Source of the DNA: Myxococcus eversor
GTDB lineage: Bacteria; Myxococcota; Myxococcia; Myxococcales; Myxococcaceae
Direction of reading: 5' to 3'
DNA length: 64,000 nt
Assembly (NCBI RefSeq): GCF_010894455.1
Contig: NZ_JAAIXY010000006.1
Span: 310,001 to 374,000 of the forward strand
Shown one piece after another: positions 34,399-42,870 of this stretch. A model generated the notes under the pieces. That model was given only the letters and a program-made list of their open reading frames with translations. It had not been told where the DNA came from and did no database searches. Every line of letters begins with the position of its first letter. The stretch's first letter is position 1. The translations under genes and the position numbers were made by a program.

Positions 34399-35313
34399 AT
34401 GGCAGGGCTCCTGGACAAGCGGTTGTGGGTCGTCTCCGGCAAGGGCGGCGTGGGCAAGAGCACGGTTGCCGCGGCGCTCGCCCTTCGCTCGGCGCGCGCG
34501 GGGCGTAGGACGCTGGTGTGCGAGGTGAACACGCAGGAGCGCATCAGCCGCTTCCTGGAGCACCCCGCCGCGGGCCCCGAAGTGAAGCTGCTGGAGGAGA
34601 ACCTCTGGGCGGTGGACGTGCGCCCGCAGGAGGCCATGCGCGAGTACGGCCTCATGGTGCTGCGCTTCGAGGCCCTCTACAAAACCGTCTTCGAGAACCG
34701 GCTGGTGCGCTACTTCCTGCGCTTCATCCCGTCCCTCCAGGAGCTCGTCCTGCTGGGGAAGATCATGTACCACCTGCAGGAGAAGCTGCCGGACGGACGG
34801 TGGCGCTTCGACACCATCGTCCTGGACGCGCCGGCCACGGGCCACGCCATCTCCTTCCTCAGCGTGCCGCAGGTGCTCGTGCAGACGGTGCCCCAGGGGC
34901 CCATGTCGCGCGAGGCGCAGAAGATGAGGGACTTGCTGGTGGACCCGGCGGTGACGGCGGCGGTGCTGGTGGCGCTCCCGGAGGAGATGCCGGTGAACGA
35001 GGCGCTGGAGCTGCACGCCGCGCTGAAGGACAAGGTGCACATCCGCACGCACGCGGCGGTGCTCAACCAGGCCATTCCGGAGCGCTTCACGGAGGCGGAC
35101 CTGGAGGCGCTGGCGGGCCACCCGGAGCTGCACCGCGTGGCGCAGGCGAACCACGACCGCGCCTCGCTGACGGTGCTCGCGGGCACCAAGCTGGAGCGCA
35201 ACCTCCACGCGCCGGTGTTCAACGTCCCCCGGCTGTACCTCCCGACCTTCGGGCGGGACGCGATTGAACAGGTCATGGGCCACCTCGAAGCACTGGTGAT
35301 GGGGGACAAGTGA
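34399..35313 (+). CDS. ArsA/Get3-like ATPase, first subunit
   Basis: A 304-residue P-loop ATPase of the ArsA (anion-transporting) family. The deviant Walker A is SGKGGVGKST (Lys15 and Lys20), then VCEVNTQERIS as the switch region and VLDAPATGHA as Walker B. It has a single ATPase module, unlike the double ArsA of enterobacteria, and no cysteine triad for arsenite is seen. Its stop overlaps the start of a second ArsA-like gene (GTGA), so the two probably form a heterodimer, as the mycobacterial Rv3679-Rv3680 pair does. Confidence 0.9.
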   Translation: MAGLLDKRLWVVSGKGGVGKSTVAAALALRSARAGRRTLVCEVNTQERISRFLEHPAAGPEVKLLEENLWAVDVRPQEAMREYGLMVLRFEALYKTVFENRLVRYFLRFIPSLQELVLLGKIMYHLQEKLPDGRWRFDTIVLDAPATGHAISFLSVPQVLVQTVPQGPMSREAQKMRDLLVDPAVTAAVLVALPEEMPVNEALELHAALKDKVHIRTHAAVLNQAIPERFTEADLEALAGHPELHRVAQANHDRASLTVLAGTKLERNLHAPVFNVPRLYLPTFGRDAIEQVMGHLEALVMGDK

Positions 35314-36422
35314 GCACGACGGCTCTGGGTCCCGCGCTCGCCAAGAAGCGCGTCCTCATCTGCGTCGGCTCCGGCGGTGTCGGAAAGACGACGGTGGCGG
35401 CCACCCTGGGCCTGCGCGCGGCGGTGGATGGCCGCGACAGCCTGGTGTGCACCATCGACCCGGCGAAGCGCCTGGCCAACTCGCTGGGCCTGTCCGCGCT
35501 GGGCAACGCGGAGACGCAGGTGCCGGCCTCCGCGCTGGAGCCGCTGGGCGTGACGGCCCGCGCGTCGCTCCACGCGATGATGCTGGACATGAAGCAGACG
35601 TGGGATGACCTCATCACCCGCGTCGCTCCGCCCGACCAGCGCGAGCGCATCCTCGCCAACCGCTTCTACCAATCGCTCTCCACCGCCCTGGCCGGCAGCC
35701 AGGAGTACATCGCCATGGAGAAGGTGTGGGAGCTGCGCCGCAAGGGCGAGTACGAACTCGTCGTGCTGGACACGCCGCCCACCGCGCACGCGCTGGACTT
35801 CCTCGACGCGCCCAACCGCGTCCTGGACTTCCTGGACAATGAGGCGGCGAAGTGGCTGCTGGCCCCCGCGCTGAAGGCGGGCAAGCTGGGCATGTCGCTG
35901 TTCAACCGCAGCGGCTACGTGCTGCGCGCGCTGTCCAAGTTCACCGGCACGGAGATGCTCCAGGAGCTGTCCAGCTTCATGCTCTCGCTGTCCGGCATGA
36001 ACGAGGGCTTCCGCGAGCGGGCGCGCGGCGTGAGGGCGCTGCTGGAGGATGCGTCCACGGGCTTCGTGCTGGTGACGAGCCCGCACCCCGAGCGCATGGA
36101 TGAAGCCATCCACTTCAGCACCCTGTTGAAGCAGCACCGCATGGAGGTGGTGGCGCTGGTGGTGAACCGCGTCCACCCGCTGCCCACCGAGGCCATGTGG
36201 CAGGACGCGGCCACGCTGACGCCCACCCGCCGCGCCAAGGTGGAGGAGACGCTGCGCGAGTTGCAGGTGCTCGCCGAGCAGGATGGACGTGGCATCGCCC
36301 AGCTCCAGGCCGCCTGCCCGGGCATCCCCCTGATTCAGGTGCCGCGCTTCGGGCTGGACGTGCACGACATCACCAGCCTCTGGCAGACGGGCCGCTTCCT
36401 GCTCGGCGACGACACCTTCTGA
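35310..36422 (+). CDS. ArsA/Get3-like ATPase, second subunit
   Basis: A 370-residue ArsA-family ATPase. The P-loop reads GSGGVGKTT at residues 20-28; the catalytic Lys26 is present, but the signature lysine that in ParA/MinD/Get3 reaches into the partner site is Ser21. TIDPAKRLANSLGL is the A' motif and VVLDTPPTAHALDFLDAPN is Walker B with the Get3-like PTAH switch. The region 165-250 holds helices (GMSLFNRSGYVLRALSKFTG) that may form a client groove. GTG start overlaps the previous stop. Role may be anion or tail-anchored-protein handling. Confidence 0.9.
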   Translation: MSTTALGPALAKKRVLICVGSGGVGKTTVAATLGLRAAVDGRDSLVCTIDPAKRLANSLGLSALGNAETQVPASALEPLGVTARASLHAMMLDMKQTWDDLITRVAPPDQRERILANRFYQSLSTALAGSQEYIAMEKVWELRRKGEYELVVLDTPPTAHALDFLDAPNRVLDFLDNEAAKWLLAPALKAGKLGMSLFNRSGYVLRALSKFTGTEMLQELSSFMLSLSGMNEGFRERARGVRALLEDASTGFVLVTSPHPERMDEAIHFSTLLKQHRMEVVALVVNRVHPLPTEAMWQDAATLTPTRRAKVEETLRELQVLAEQDGRGIAQLQAACPGIPLIQVPRFGLDVHDITSLWQTGRFLLGDDTF

Positions 36423-36561
36423 CGCGAGGTCCGCCCGACGAGCGACCAGCCGAGGCGGCGCGGAGCGGGGGGACGCATTAAACTGGGCGCGCCCACCCGC
36501 GCGGTGGGAACTCCGAGGGACTGGGCGTTGTCCTGAGGCGGCAGGGCAGGAGGCGCATTCC

Positions 36562-37725
36562 GTGACGGGAAGCGAGCGAACGTACATGTCGGTCAGCCGG
36601 TGGTGGTGGGTGGTCGCCCTGGGACTGGGCGTCACCGGATGTCGGACGACGGGCGCCGCCGCGCGTCCGGAGTCCTCCGAGACGGGCCCCGTGAAGCAGG
36701 AGCTCCAGTTCGACGCCGTGACGGTGACGGCGGACCTGGAGCTGGACAAGCTCAACGACGAGGAGCTGTTCGCCGGAGGGACGTCGGCGTTCGCGGCCAA
36801 CGACTTCAAGCAGGCGGCGCGCTACTTCGGCCGGCTGGTGGACTTCCACCCCAACAGCCAGCACCGCCGCGCTTCCCTCTACAATGCGGGCCTCGCCCAC
36901 CAGCGCCTCAAGGAGTGGGAGGAGGCGGGGCACCGCTTCTCCGAGCTGGCGGACCCGGCCAGGGGCCAGGGCGACGCGCTGGACGCGTCCTTCCGCGTGG
37001 CGGAGACGCAGTACCACCTGGAGCGCTACGACGAGGCCATCGCGGTGCTGACCACCGTGGCCGAGCGCGAGGACCTTCCCGCCAACCGCCGCATCGAGGC
37101 GCGGGTGCAGCAGGGCGTCTGCGAGCTGGAGGCGGGCCGCACCGACGCCGCGGAGGCGACGCTGCGCAAGGCCATCTCCTCCTACGAGGCCCTGGCCGAC
37201 AAGGACGAGGTGGACGACTACTTCCCCGCGCAGGCGCACTTCTTCATGGGGGAGCTGTACCGGCTGCACTACGAGAACGTGAAGCTGGACCCGGCCAAGG
37301 GCGCCGACAAGCTCGCCGAGGACCTCAACTACAAGGCGGAGCTGCTCCTGTCCGCGCAGGGCCACTACCTGCGCTCCATCCGCGTGGGCAACGGCTACTG
37401 GGCCACCGCCGCGGGCGCGCAGATTGGCGCGATGTACGAGGACCTCTACGCGCAGATGGTCAGCTCCCCGGCTCCCTCGGAGCTCAACGCCGAGGAGGCC
37501 GTCGTCTACCGCCAGGAGCTGCGGAAGAAGATTCGGGTGCTGCTCACCAAGTCCATCAACATCTACGAGCGCACGCTGGAGACGGCCGAGCGCATCGGCT
37601 CGCAGAGCGCCTTCGTGGACCGCACGCGTGAGAGCCTCGCCAAGGTGAAGGCACTGCTGCTGGCGGACGCGGAGGGAGAGCCCGCTCCCGCCCCGCCCGC
37701 CTCCGAGCAGGAGCCCCATACGTAG
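36562..37725 (+). CDS. TPR-repeat lipoprotein
   Basis: A 387-residue predicted lipoprotein. The leader (RWWWVVALGLGVTGC) ends in a lipobox-like VTGC. The mature part is a series of tetratricopeptide helices: ELFAGGTSAFAANDFKQAAR, RRASLYNAGLAHQRLKEWEE, SFRVAETQYHLERYDEAIAV and RRIEARVQQGVCELEAGRTD, then longer helices and an Ala/Pro tail. GTG at 36562 is chosen because an AGGAGG site sits seven bases upstream; ATG at 36586 would give a shorter leader. A protein-protein scaffold at the outer membrane is likely. Confidence 0.78.
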   Translation: MTGSERTYMSVSRWWWVVALGLGVTGCRTTGAAARPESSETGPVKQELQFDAVTVTADLELDKLNDEELFAGGTSAFAANDFKQAARYFGRLVDFHPNSQHRRASLYNAGLAHQRLKEWEEAGHRFSELADPARGQGDALDASFRVAETQYHLERYDEAIAVLTTVAEREDLPANRRIEARVQQGVCELEAGRTDAAEATLRKAISSYEALADKDEVDDYFPAQAHFFMGELYRLHYENVKLDPAKGADKLAEDLNYKAELLLSAQGHYLRSIRVGNGYWATAAGAQIGAMYEDLYAQMVSSPAPSELNAEEAVVYRQELRKKIRVLLTKSINIYERTLETAERIGSQSAFVDRTRESLAKVKALLLADAEGEPAPAPPASEQEPHT

Positions 37726-37736
37726 AGCGGAGGAGC

Positions 37737-37758
37737 CCCCTGGCTGGGCAGCCAGGGG
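37737..37758 (+). terminator. Perfect 10-bp dyad between TPR and M48 genes
   Basis: CCCCTGGCTG and CAGCCAGGGG flank a two-base centre; as RNA it gives a 9-bp stem with a tetraloop. It starts 12 bases after the TPR lipoprotein stop and ends 28 bases before the M48 start. No U tract follows, so it could be a terminator or an operator for the M48 gene. Confidence 0.4.
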
Positions 37759-37785
37759 CCGCGCGGCGTAGCCTGGGGCCCTCGC

Positions 37786-38979
37786 ATGGAGCCCCTCTTC
37801 ACGCCCGAGCAACTGGCGGAGATTCACGCCTACCACCTGCCCTATTACGTCCGGGCCGCGGTGGACCCCTTCGCGCGGCTGGCCCTGCTGGCGCTGCTGC
37901 TGGGCGTGCTCGTCCGGCCCTTCTTCCGCATGGCCACGGCGTTCGCCGCGGGCCTGGAGCGCCGGCTCGGCTTCCTGCGCACCGCGCCCGTCAGCCGCGC
38001 CTTCTTCAGCGCCATGGACCGGCTGTGGGGTGAGCCGGGCTGGGGCGCGGCCGTCATCTTCGCGTTGATGACGGACCTGTTCGTGAAGCTCGTCTACGCG
38101 CCCGTGGACATCTGGTTCGCGTACACGCTGGAACACCAGCACGGCATGTCCAACTACACCCCGGCCGCCTTCGCCCGGGACATGCTCAAGGGTCACCTGC
38201 TGGGCGCGCTCGCCATCGCCGCGCTCGTCATCGGCCTGTACGGACTGGCCCGTCGCACGCGGCGCTGGTGGTGGATTCTGGGCGTGCCCGTCGCCCTCCT
38301 CCTGCTCGTCTCCTCCGCGTTGGACCCCTACCGGGGCCGCCTCTACTTCGAGCAGCAGCCCCTCCCCTCGGGCCCTTTGCGCACGCGGATGACGGAGCTG
38401 ATGACCCAGGCGGACATCGCCTTCTCCGACGTACTGGTGGAGAAGACCTCCATCGCCTCGCGCCGGCTCCAGGCGTACTTCGCGGGCCAGGGCCCCACGC
38501 GCACCATCGTCCTCAACGACATCATCCTGCAGGAGCTCACCGAGGACGAGGTGCTCGCCGCAGTGGCCCACGAGGCCGGCCATGTGCACGAGCCGAAGTG
38601 GCCCGGCCGCATCGCCTCCTCGCTGGCGCTGGTGGCGCTCCTCTTCGCCATCGACCGGATGCTGCGCGTGGCGTCCGCGCGCGGCTGGTTCGGCACCACG
38701 CGCTTCGCGGACATCCGCACCCTCCCCCTGCTCTCCCTCCTGCTTTCCGCCGTCCTGCTCGTCGGCGGCCCCATCGCCGGGGCCTTCTCCCGCGAGCGAG
38801 AGCGCGAGGCGGACCGCTATGCCCTGCGCCTCACCCATGACGTCGACGCGTTCCGCCGCATGCTGGTGAAGGCCGCCCGCGTCAACAAGATGGACCCCCA
38901 GCCCCCCCGCTGGGTCGTCCTCAAGGGCCAGAGCCATCCCCCCATTGGCGAGCGGCTGGCCGACCTGCCTCACCCCTGA
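37786..38979 (+). CDS. M48-family integral membrane metalloprotease (Ste24-like)
   Basis: A 397-residue multi-pass zinc protease. Hydrophobic helices lie near residues 27-50, 85-105, 125-150 and 160-175, and two more near 275-295 and 310-330. The zinc site is HEAGH at 262-266 (His262, Glu263, His266) and the third ligand lies in EREREADRYAL near residue 340, both inside the IVLNDIILQELTEDEVLAAVA-HEAGH frame typical of Ste24/HtpX proteases. Ste24 relatives clip prenylated or damaged membrane proteins; the bacterial substrate is unknown. ATG at 37786 without clear ribosome-binding site. Confidence 0.88.
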   Translation: MEPLFTPEQLAEIHAYHLPYYVRAAVDPFARLALLALLLGVLVRPFFRMATAFAAGLERRLGFLRTAPVSRAFFSAMDRLWGEPGWGAAVIFALMTDLFVKLVYAPVDIWFAYTLEHQHGMSNYTPAAFARDMLKGHLLGALAIAALVIGLYGLARRTRRWWWILGVPVALLLLVSSALDPYRGRLYFEQQPLPSGPLRTRMTELMTQADIAFSDVLVEKTSIASRRLQAYFAGQGPTRTIVLNDIILQELTEDEVLAAVAHEAGHVHEPKWPGRIASSLALVALLFAIDRMLRVASARGWFGTTRFADIRTLPLLSLLLSAVLLVGGPIAGAFSREREREADRYALRLTHDVDAFRRMLVKAARVNKMDPQPPRWVVLKGQSHPPIGERLADLPHP

Positions 38980-39116
38980 CACGACACGAAAAAGCGGCCG
39001 GCAGGTGGGCTCCCCCTTTTCCCGTTCCCTCTCCACCCGAGCCCACCCGCCGACAGCCGCCACCGGGCCACTCCCCCGAGCGCCGGCGGCACTTCCCCCC
39101 ACTCCCTTCCGCCCCA

Positions 39117-39641
39117 CTACGGCTGCTGGGCGTCCTGCTTCAGCTTCTCCACCGCCGCCAGGGTGATGGACTTCACCAGCGCCCTCGCCCGCCGCCCCGC
39201 CGCCGTTTCACCGTGCGGGTCCACCTCCACCGCGTTGGACAAGTCCGTGAAGCCCTGCCGCTCCCCCTTGCGCAGGTACAGCTCCCCCCGATTCGCCAGC
39301 GCCACCGGATGACCGGCATCCCTCGCCAGCGCCGCGCTGTACTCCGCGATGGCTTCCTCCAGCCTCCCGAGCTTCTGGTACACGGTGCCCAGCGCCGCGT
39401 GAGCCCCCGCGTCCCTCGGGTTCCCCACCACCAGTCCCTCGAAGAGGATGCGCGCCTCCTCCAGCCGCCCCGCCGCCGCCAGGTCACATCCCACCTGCGC
39501 AATCGCCTTCGCCTCTTCGAAGGTCATCCCCTCCACCTCCGCCCACGTCGCCTCCCCCCTCGCGAAGGACCGCATCCGCTGCACCGCTCCGCTCTCCATC
39601 CGCATCGCCACTGCCGCCTCGTGTTTGATGACGCGTCCCAT
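39117..39641 (-). CDS. TPR protein, type III secretion chaperone-like
   Basis: A 174-residue protein with three tetratricopeptide repeats (EEAKAIAQVGCDLAAAGRLEEA, AGAHAALGTVYQKLGRLEEAIA, VALANRGELYLRKGE). Its size, lack of signal peptide and its place seven bases after a NolX/HrpF-like gene match class II type III secretion chaperones of the LcrH/SycD type, which hold translocator proteins in the cytosol. The TPR assignment is plain; the chaperone role is inferred from context. Confidence 0.72.
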   Translation of the reverse strand: MGRVIKHEAAVAMRMESGAVQRMRSFARGEATWAEVEGMTFEEAKAIAQVGCDLAAAGRLEEARILFEGLVVGNPRDAGAHAALGTVYQKLGRLEEAIAEYSAALARDAGHPVALANRGELYLRKGERQGFTDLSNAVEVDPHGETAAGRRARALVKSITLAAVEKLKQDAQQP

Positions 39642-39648
39642 GGGCCCC

Positions 39649-41136
39649 TCAGGCGCCGCGCAGGTTGGAGATGGCCGTCTTCGCCATCTCGTTGAACTTC
39701 GCCGACATGTTGCTCATCAGGTCGAACATGGATTTGCGCTTCTCCAAGAGCCGCTGAAGCCGCAGCTCCAGCTCGCGCATGTTCCCGTCCAGCGTCGCGG
39801 CCTTCTTCTTGTCGGCGTCCGACGTGCCCAGCGCCGCGCGGTCCTCCCCAGCGCTCGCCATGCTGTCCATGACCTGCAGAATCTCCGCGTCCGTCTCCGT
39901 GGAGATGGCGCCGAGGATGGCCTGCACCTTGTCCTCGATGCTCATGTTCGGGTTGTCGACGATGGAGCGCGCGCTCGACACCTTCGTCGGCGACGTGCCC
40001 GGCTTTCCGCCCCCCGACAACTCCAGCTCCGCCTTCACGTCCAGCCACCCGATGATGCCGTCGCGGCCGTCGATGCCCGCCGCCATCTCCAGCCGGTCGA
40101 AGTACTCCGGGTGGTCCTTGAAGAACTGCGCGGCCTTCTTCAGCGTCGAGGACGCCGCGGGATTCGCCAGCAGCGCCGCCATGTCCTCGCGCGTGACGCG
40201 GTCATCCTTCGTTCCCGCCGCCGTGTCGAACGTGCCCCAGTTGTCGCGCAGCACCGCCACCGCATCCAGGTACTCGCGAAAGTCCGGGTCCTTCGACGTG
40301 GGCGGCTTGCCACCGCCACCCACGGGGCCCTGCCCGCCCCCCGTCCCCGTCCCCGGCGTCGGCCCCGTGCCCGGCGTGGGCGGACGCGGACCCGGTGAAG
40401 GAGTGCCCGGTGAAGGAGTGCCCGGCGACGGACCTCCCGTGGAGGGAGGACGCGTGCCCGGCGTCCCCGTCGAGGGCGGACACGTCTCCGCCTCGGGCTT
40501 CGGAGTCCGCGGACGCTCCGGCCGGCCGTAGCGAGCGAACTCCTCGCCCACGCGCTTCAGCTCGGAGCGCACTCCCGACAACTTGATGCGGTCGTCGTTG
40601 TACAGCTTCCCCACCACCGGCATGAACCGCGCGAGCAGCCCGCTCGAGTCCACCCGCTCGAACAGCGCGGCGTTCTCCGTCAGGAAGCGGGCCGCGCTCC
40701 GCAACTGCGGGGACAGGCTCATGTCATTGGCCGCGCGCCGCAGCTCCTCCTTCGACAGCGAGCCCGACTTCTTCCCATCCGCGAGGTCCAGCTGGTCGAA
40801 GTTCGCCTCGAGCACCTTCAGCGCGGCCTCGTAGTCCAGCATCTTCGGGTCCAACGCGCTGGTGCCGGTGGGAAGGATGGGCGCATAGCCCTCCGTCTTC
40901 GCCGCGCCACTCGCTGCCGCGTACTCCGTCTTCGCCGCCGGATTCTTCTTCAGGTCCTCCGCCACCCCCACCGCGCCGCTCGCCGCCAGCAACACGTTGC
41001 CCGTCGCCACACCCTCCACCGTCTTGATGGAGTGAGAGATGAGGGGCGTCATCCCCCGCGTGTCACCCGCGCCCTCCACCGCCGTGCCCTCGGGGCTGGC
41101 CAGCAGGTTCGTCGCGCCCTTCAGAAAGTCCACCAT
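39649..41136 (-). CDS. NolX/HrpF-like type III translocator-related protein
   Basis: A 495-residue protein with two copies of the NolX/HrpF repeat. Copy 1 (about 80-165): ALKVLEANFDQLD, KKSGSLSKEELRRAAND, LRSAARFLTENAALFERVD. Copy 2 (about 285-375): AVAVLRDNWGTFDTAAG, DDRVTREDMAALLANP, LKKAAQFFKDHPEYFDRLE, IDGRDGIIGWLDV. Each has an EF-hand-like acidic loop. Between them lies a Pro/Gly/Thr linker with SPGTPSPGTPSPG repeats. The C-terminus is a long amphipathic helix (SMFDLMSNMSAKFNEMAKTA) like those of secreted translocators. No signal peptide. GGAGGG ribosome-binding site before ATG 41136. No other type III genes are in the window. Confidence 0.72.
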   Translation of the reverse strand: MVDFLKGATNLLASPEGTAVEGAGDTRGMTPLISHSIKTVEGVATGNVLLAASGAVGVAEDLKKNPAAKTEYAAASGAAKTEGYAPILPTGTSALDPKMLDYEAALKVLEANFDQLDLADGKKSGSLSKEELRRAANDMSLSPQLRSAARFLTENAALFERVDSSGLLARFMPVVGKLYNDDRIKLSGVRSELKRVGEEFARYGRPERPRTPKPEAETCPPSTGTPGTRPPSTGGPSPGTPSPGTPSPGPRPPTPGTGPTPGTGTGGGQGPVGGGGKPPTSKDPDFREYLDAVAVLRDNWGTFDTAAGTKDDRVTREDMAALLANPAASSTLKKAAQFFKDHPEYFDRLEMAAGIDGRDGIIGWLDVKAELELSGGGKPGTSPTKVSSARSIVDNPNMSIEDKVQAILGAISTETDAEILQVMDSMASAGEDRAALGTSDADKKKAATLDGNMRELELRLQRLLEKRKSMFDLMSNMSAKFNEMAKTAISNLRGA

Positions 41137-41328
41137 GAGCCCTCCCGCGCGGCGTGTTGGAAGCAGTGCCGCGCGATGGGCAGAGGGGGTTGCAGCGGGG
41201 ATGCCGCCCGGCGGCTCGGATGGCGTCGCAGCGAATTCCGTCGGTTAGCCTGACTGACAGGCGAGGCGCGTCCCCGACGTCGGACGGAGCGGTCCGCGAC
41301 GAAGGATGCGGTTAAGGTCCGGCGGCAC

Positions 41329-41799
41329 ATGCGCACCTTCGGTTTGGACTACGGAACCAAGACCATCGGCGTGGCCGTCTCGGATGGCCTGGGCCTCACC
41401 GCCCAGGGCGTCACCACCATCCGACGGACCTCGCTCAAGGCGGACCTCGCCGTGCTCGGCGCCCTGGCGCGCGAGCACGAGGTGGACCGCATGGTCATCG
41501 GACTGCCGCTCAACATGGACGGCTCCGAGGGCCCGCGCGCGGAGGCCTCGCGCAAGTTCGCGGACGCGGTGACGCAGGCGCTCGGCGTCCAGGTGGAGCT
41601 GTTGGACGAGCGGCTGTCCACCGTGGCCGCCACCCGCACGCTCCTGGAAGCGGACGTCAGCCGCGCCCGCCGCAAGGAGGTCATCGACCAGGTGGCCGCG
41701 CAGTTCATCCTCCAGGGGTGGCTGGACGCCCGCCGGCCCCCTGACACGGCGATGCACGCGGATGACTACGACGACTACGACTCGGAGCCGTCGGAGTGA
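41329..41799 (+). CDS. ruvX: Putative pre-16S rRNA nuclease / Holliday junction resolvase-like YqgF
   Basis: A 156-residue RNase H-fold nuclease of the YqgF/RuvX family, needed for maturation of the 16S rRNA 5' end in Escherichia coli. The active-site Asp7 is in FGLDYGTKTIGVAVSD, the MVIGLPLNMDGSEG loop follows and LLDERLSTVAA supplies the second acidic residue. The C-terminal extension DDYDDYDSEPSE is acidic. Its stop overlaps the start of mltG (GTGA). Confidence 0.92.
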   Translation: MRTFGLDYGTKTIGVAVSDGLGLTAQGVTTIRRTSLKADLAVLGALAREHEVDRMVIGLPLNMDGSEGPRAEASRKFADAVTQALGVQVELLDERLSTVAATRTLLEADVSRARRKEVIDQVAAQFILQGWLDARRPPDTAMHADDYDDYDSEPSE

Positions 41800-42857
41800 A
41801 GAAGGCCCTCGTCGCCGTGCTCGTGCTCGCCGTCCTCGCGGCGGCGGGCGTGGGAGGCTGGTACTTCCAGCAGTCGCGCCACCTCTCGGAGTTCGCCGCG
41901 ACGCCCACCGCGTTGCCCGCGCCCGTGACGGTGGACATTCCTCCCGGCACGGGGCCTCGCGCGCTCGCGCGGCTGCTGGCGGACCGGGGCGTGGTGACGG
42001 ACGCGGAGCTGTTCTATCGCTACCTGCGCCGCGAAGACCTCGGCCCTCGGCTGAAGGCCGGTGAGTACGAGTTCGAAGGCCCCCTCACGCCGGCCCAGGC
42101 CGCGGAGAAGGTCGCCTCGGGTCAGGTGAAGCTTCACCGCTTCACCGTGCCGGAGGGACTGCGCGCCGAGGAAATCCTTCCGTTGCTCGGGGCCTCCGGA
42201 CTGGGGCTCGACCTCCGGAAGCTGGAGGCCTTCACCACCGACGCGGCCTTCCTGCGCGAAGCGGGCGTGCCCGCGAAGTCCATCGAGGGCTTCCTCTTCC
42301 CGGACACATACACCTTCGCCAAGGGCGTCCGCGAGGAGGCCGTGCTCGGGAAGATGGTGGCGCGAGCCCTGGAGGAGTACCGGAAGGCGGACGCGGCGCG
42401 AAAGCCCGGCGTGAAGCTGGGCCTGCTGCAGACCTTCACGCTCGCCTCCATCGTGGAGAAGGAGACGGGCGCGCCCGAGGAGCGGCCTCGCATCGCCTGC
42501 GTCTTCCACAACCGGCTGCGCAAGGGCATGCGCCTGGAGACGGACCCGACGGTGCTCTACGCCATGCGCCTGTTGCGCGGCGTCTTCACGAAGAACCTCA
42601 CCCGCGAGGACCTGCGGACGCTCCACCCGTACAACACCTACAAAGTCGCGGGCCTGCCGCCAGGACCCATCGCCAGCCCGGGCGCCGCGGCGCTCCAGGC
42701 CGCGCTCGCGCCACAGGACTGCGAGGACCTCTTCTTCGTGTCGCGCAACGACGGCACCCACGTCTTCTGCCCCACCTATGACTGCCACCAGGCGCTCGTG
42801 AAGCAATGGCAGGTCGAGTACTTCCAGAAGCAGCAGGCGACGCCCCGGAAGCCCTGA
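41796..42857 (+). CDS. mltG: Endolytic murein transglycosylase
   Basis: A 353-residue inner-membrane protein (YceG family) that cuts nascent peptidoglycan strands and ends their elongation. One N-terminal membrane helix (residues 3-22), then a LysM-like region (VDIPPGTGPRALARLLADRG) and the catalytic YceG domain with the active Glu in LASIVEKETGAPEER, followed by VFHNRLRKGMRLETDPTV and YNTYKVAGLPPGPIASPG. All key motifs are present. GTG start overlaps ruvX. It converges on the GT39 gene with a 13-bp gap. Confidence 0.95.
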   Translation: MKKALVAVLVLAVLAAAGVGGWYFQQSRHLSEFAATPTALPAPVTVDIPPGTGPRALARLLADRGVVTDAELFYRYLRREDLGPRLKAGEYEFEGPLTPAQAAEKVASGQVKLHRFTVPEGLRAEEILPLLGASGLGLDLRKLEAFTTDAAFLREAGVPAKSIEGFLFPDTYTFAKGVREEAVLGKMVARALEEYRKADAARKPGVKLGLLQTFTLASIVEKETGAPEERPRIACVFHNRLRKGMRLETDPTVLYAMRLLRGVFTKNLTREDLRTLHPYNTYKVAGLPPGPIASPGAAALQAALAPQDCEDLFFVSRNDGTHVFCPTYDCHQALVKQWQVEYFQKQQATPRKP

Positions 42858-42870
42858 GGCCTTCGCGCCA

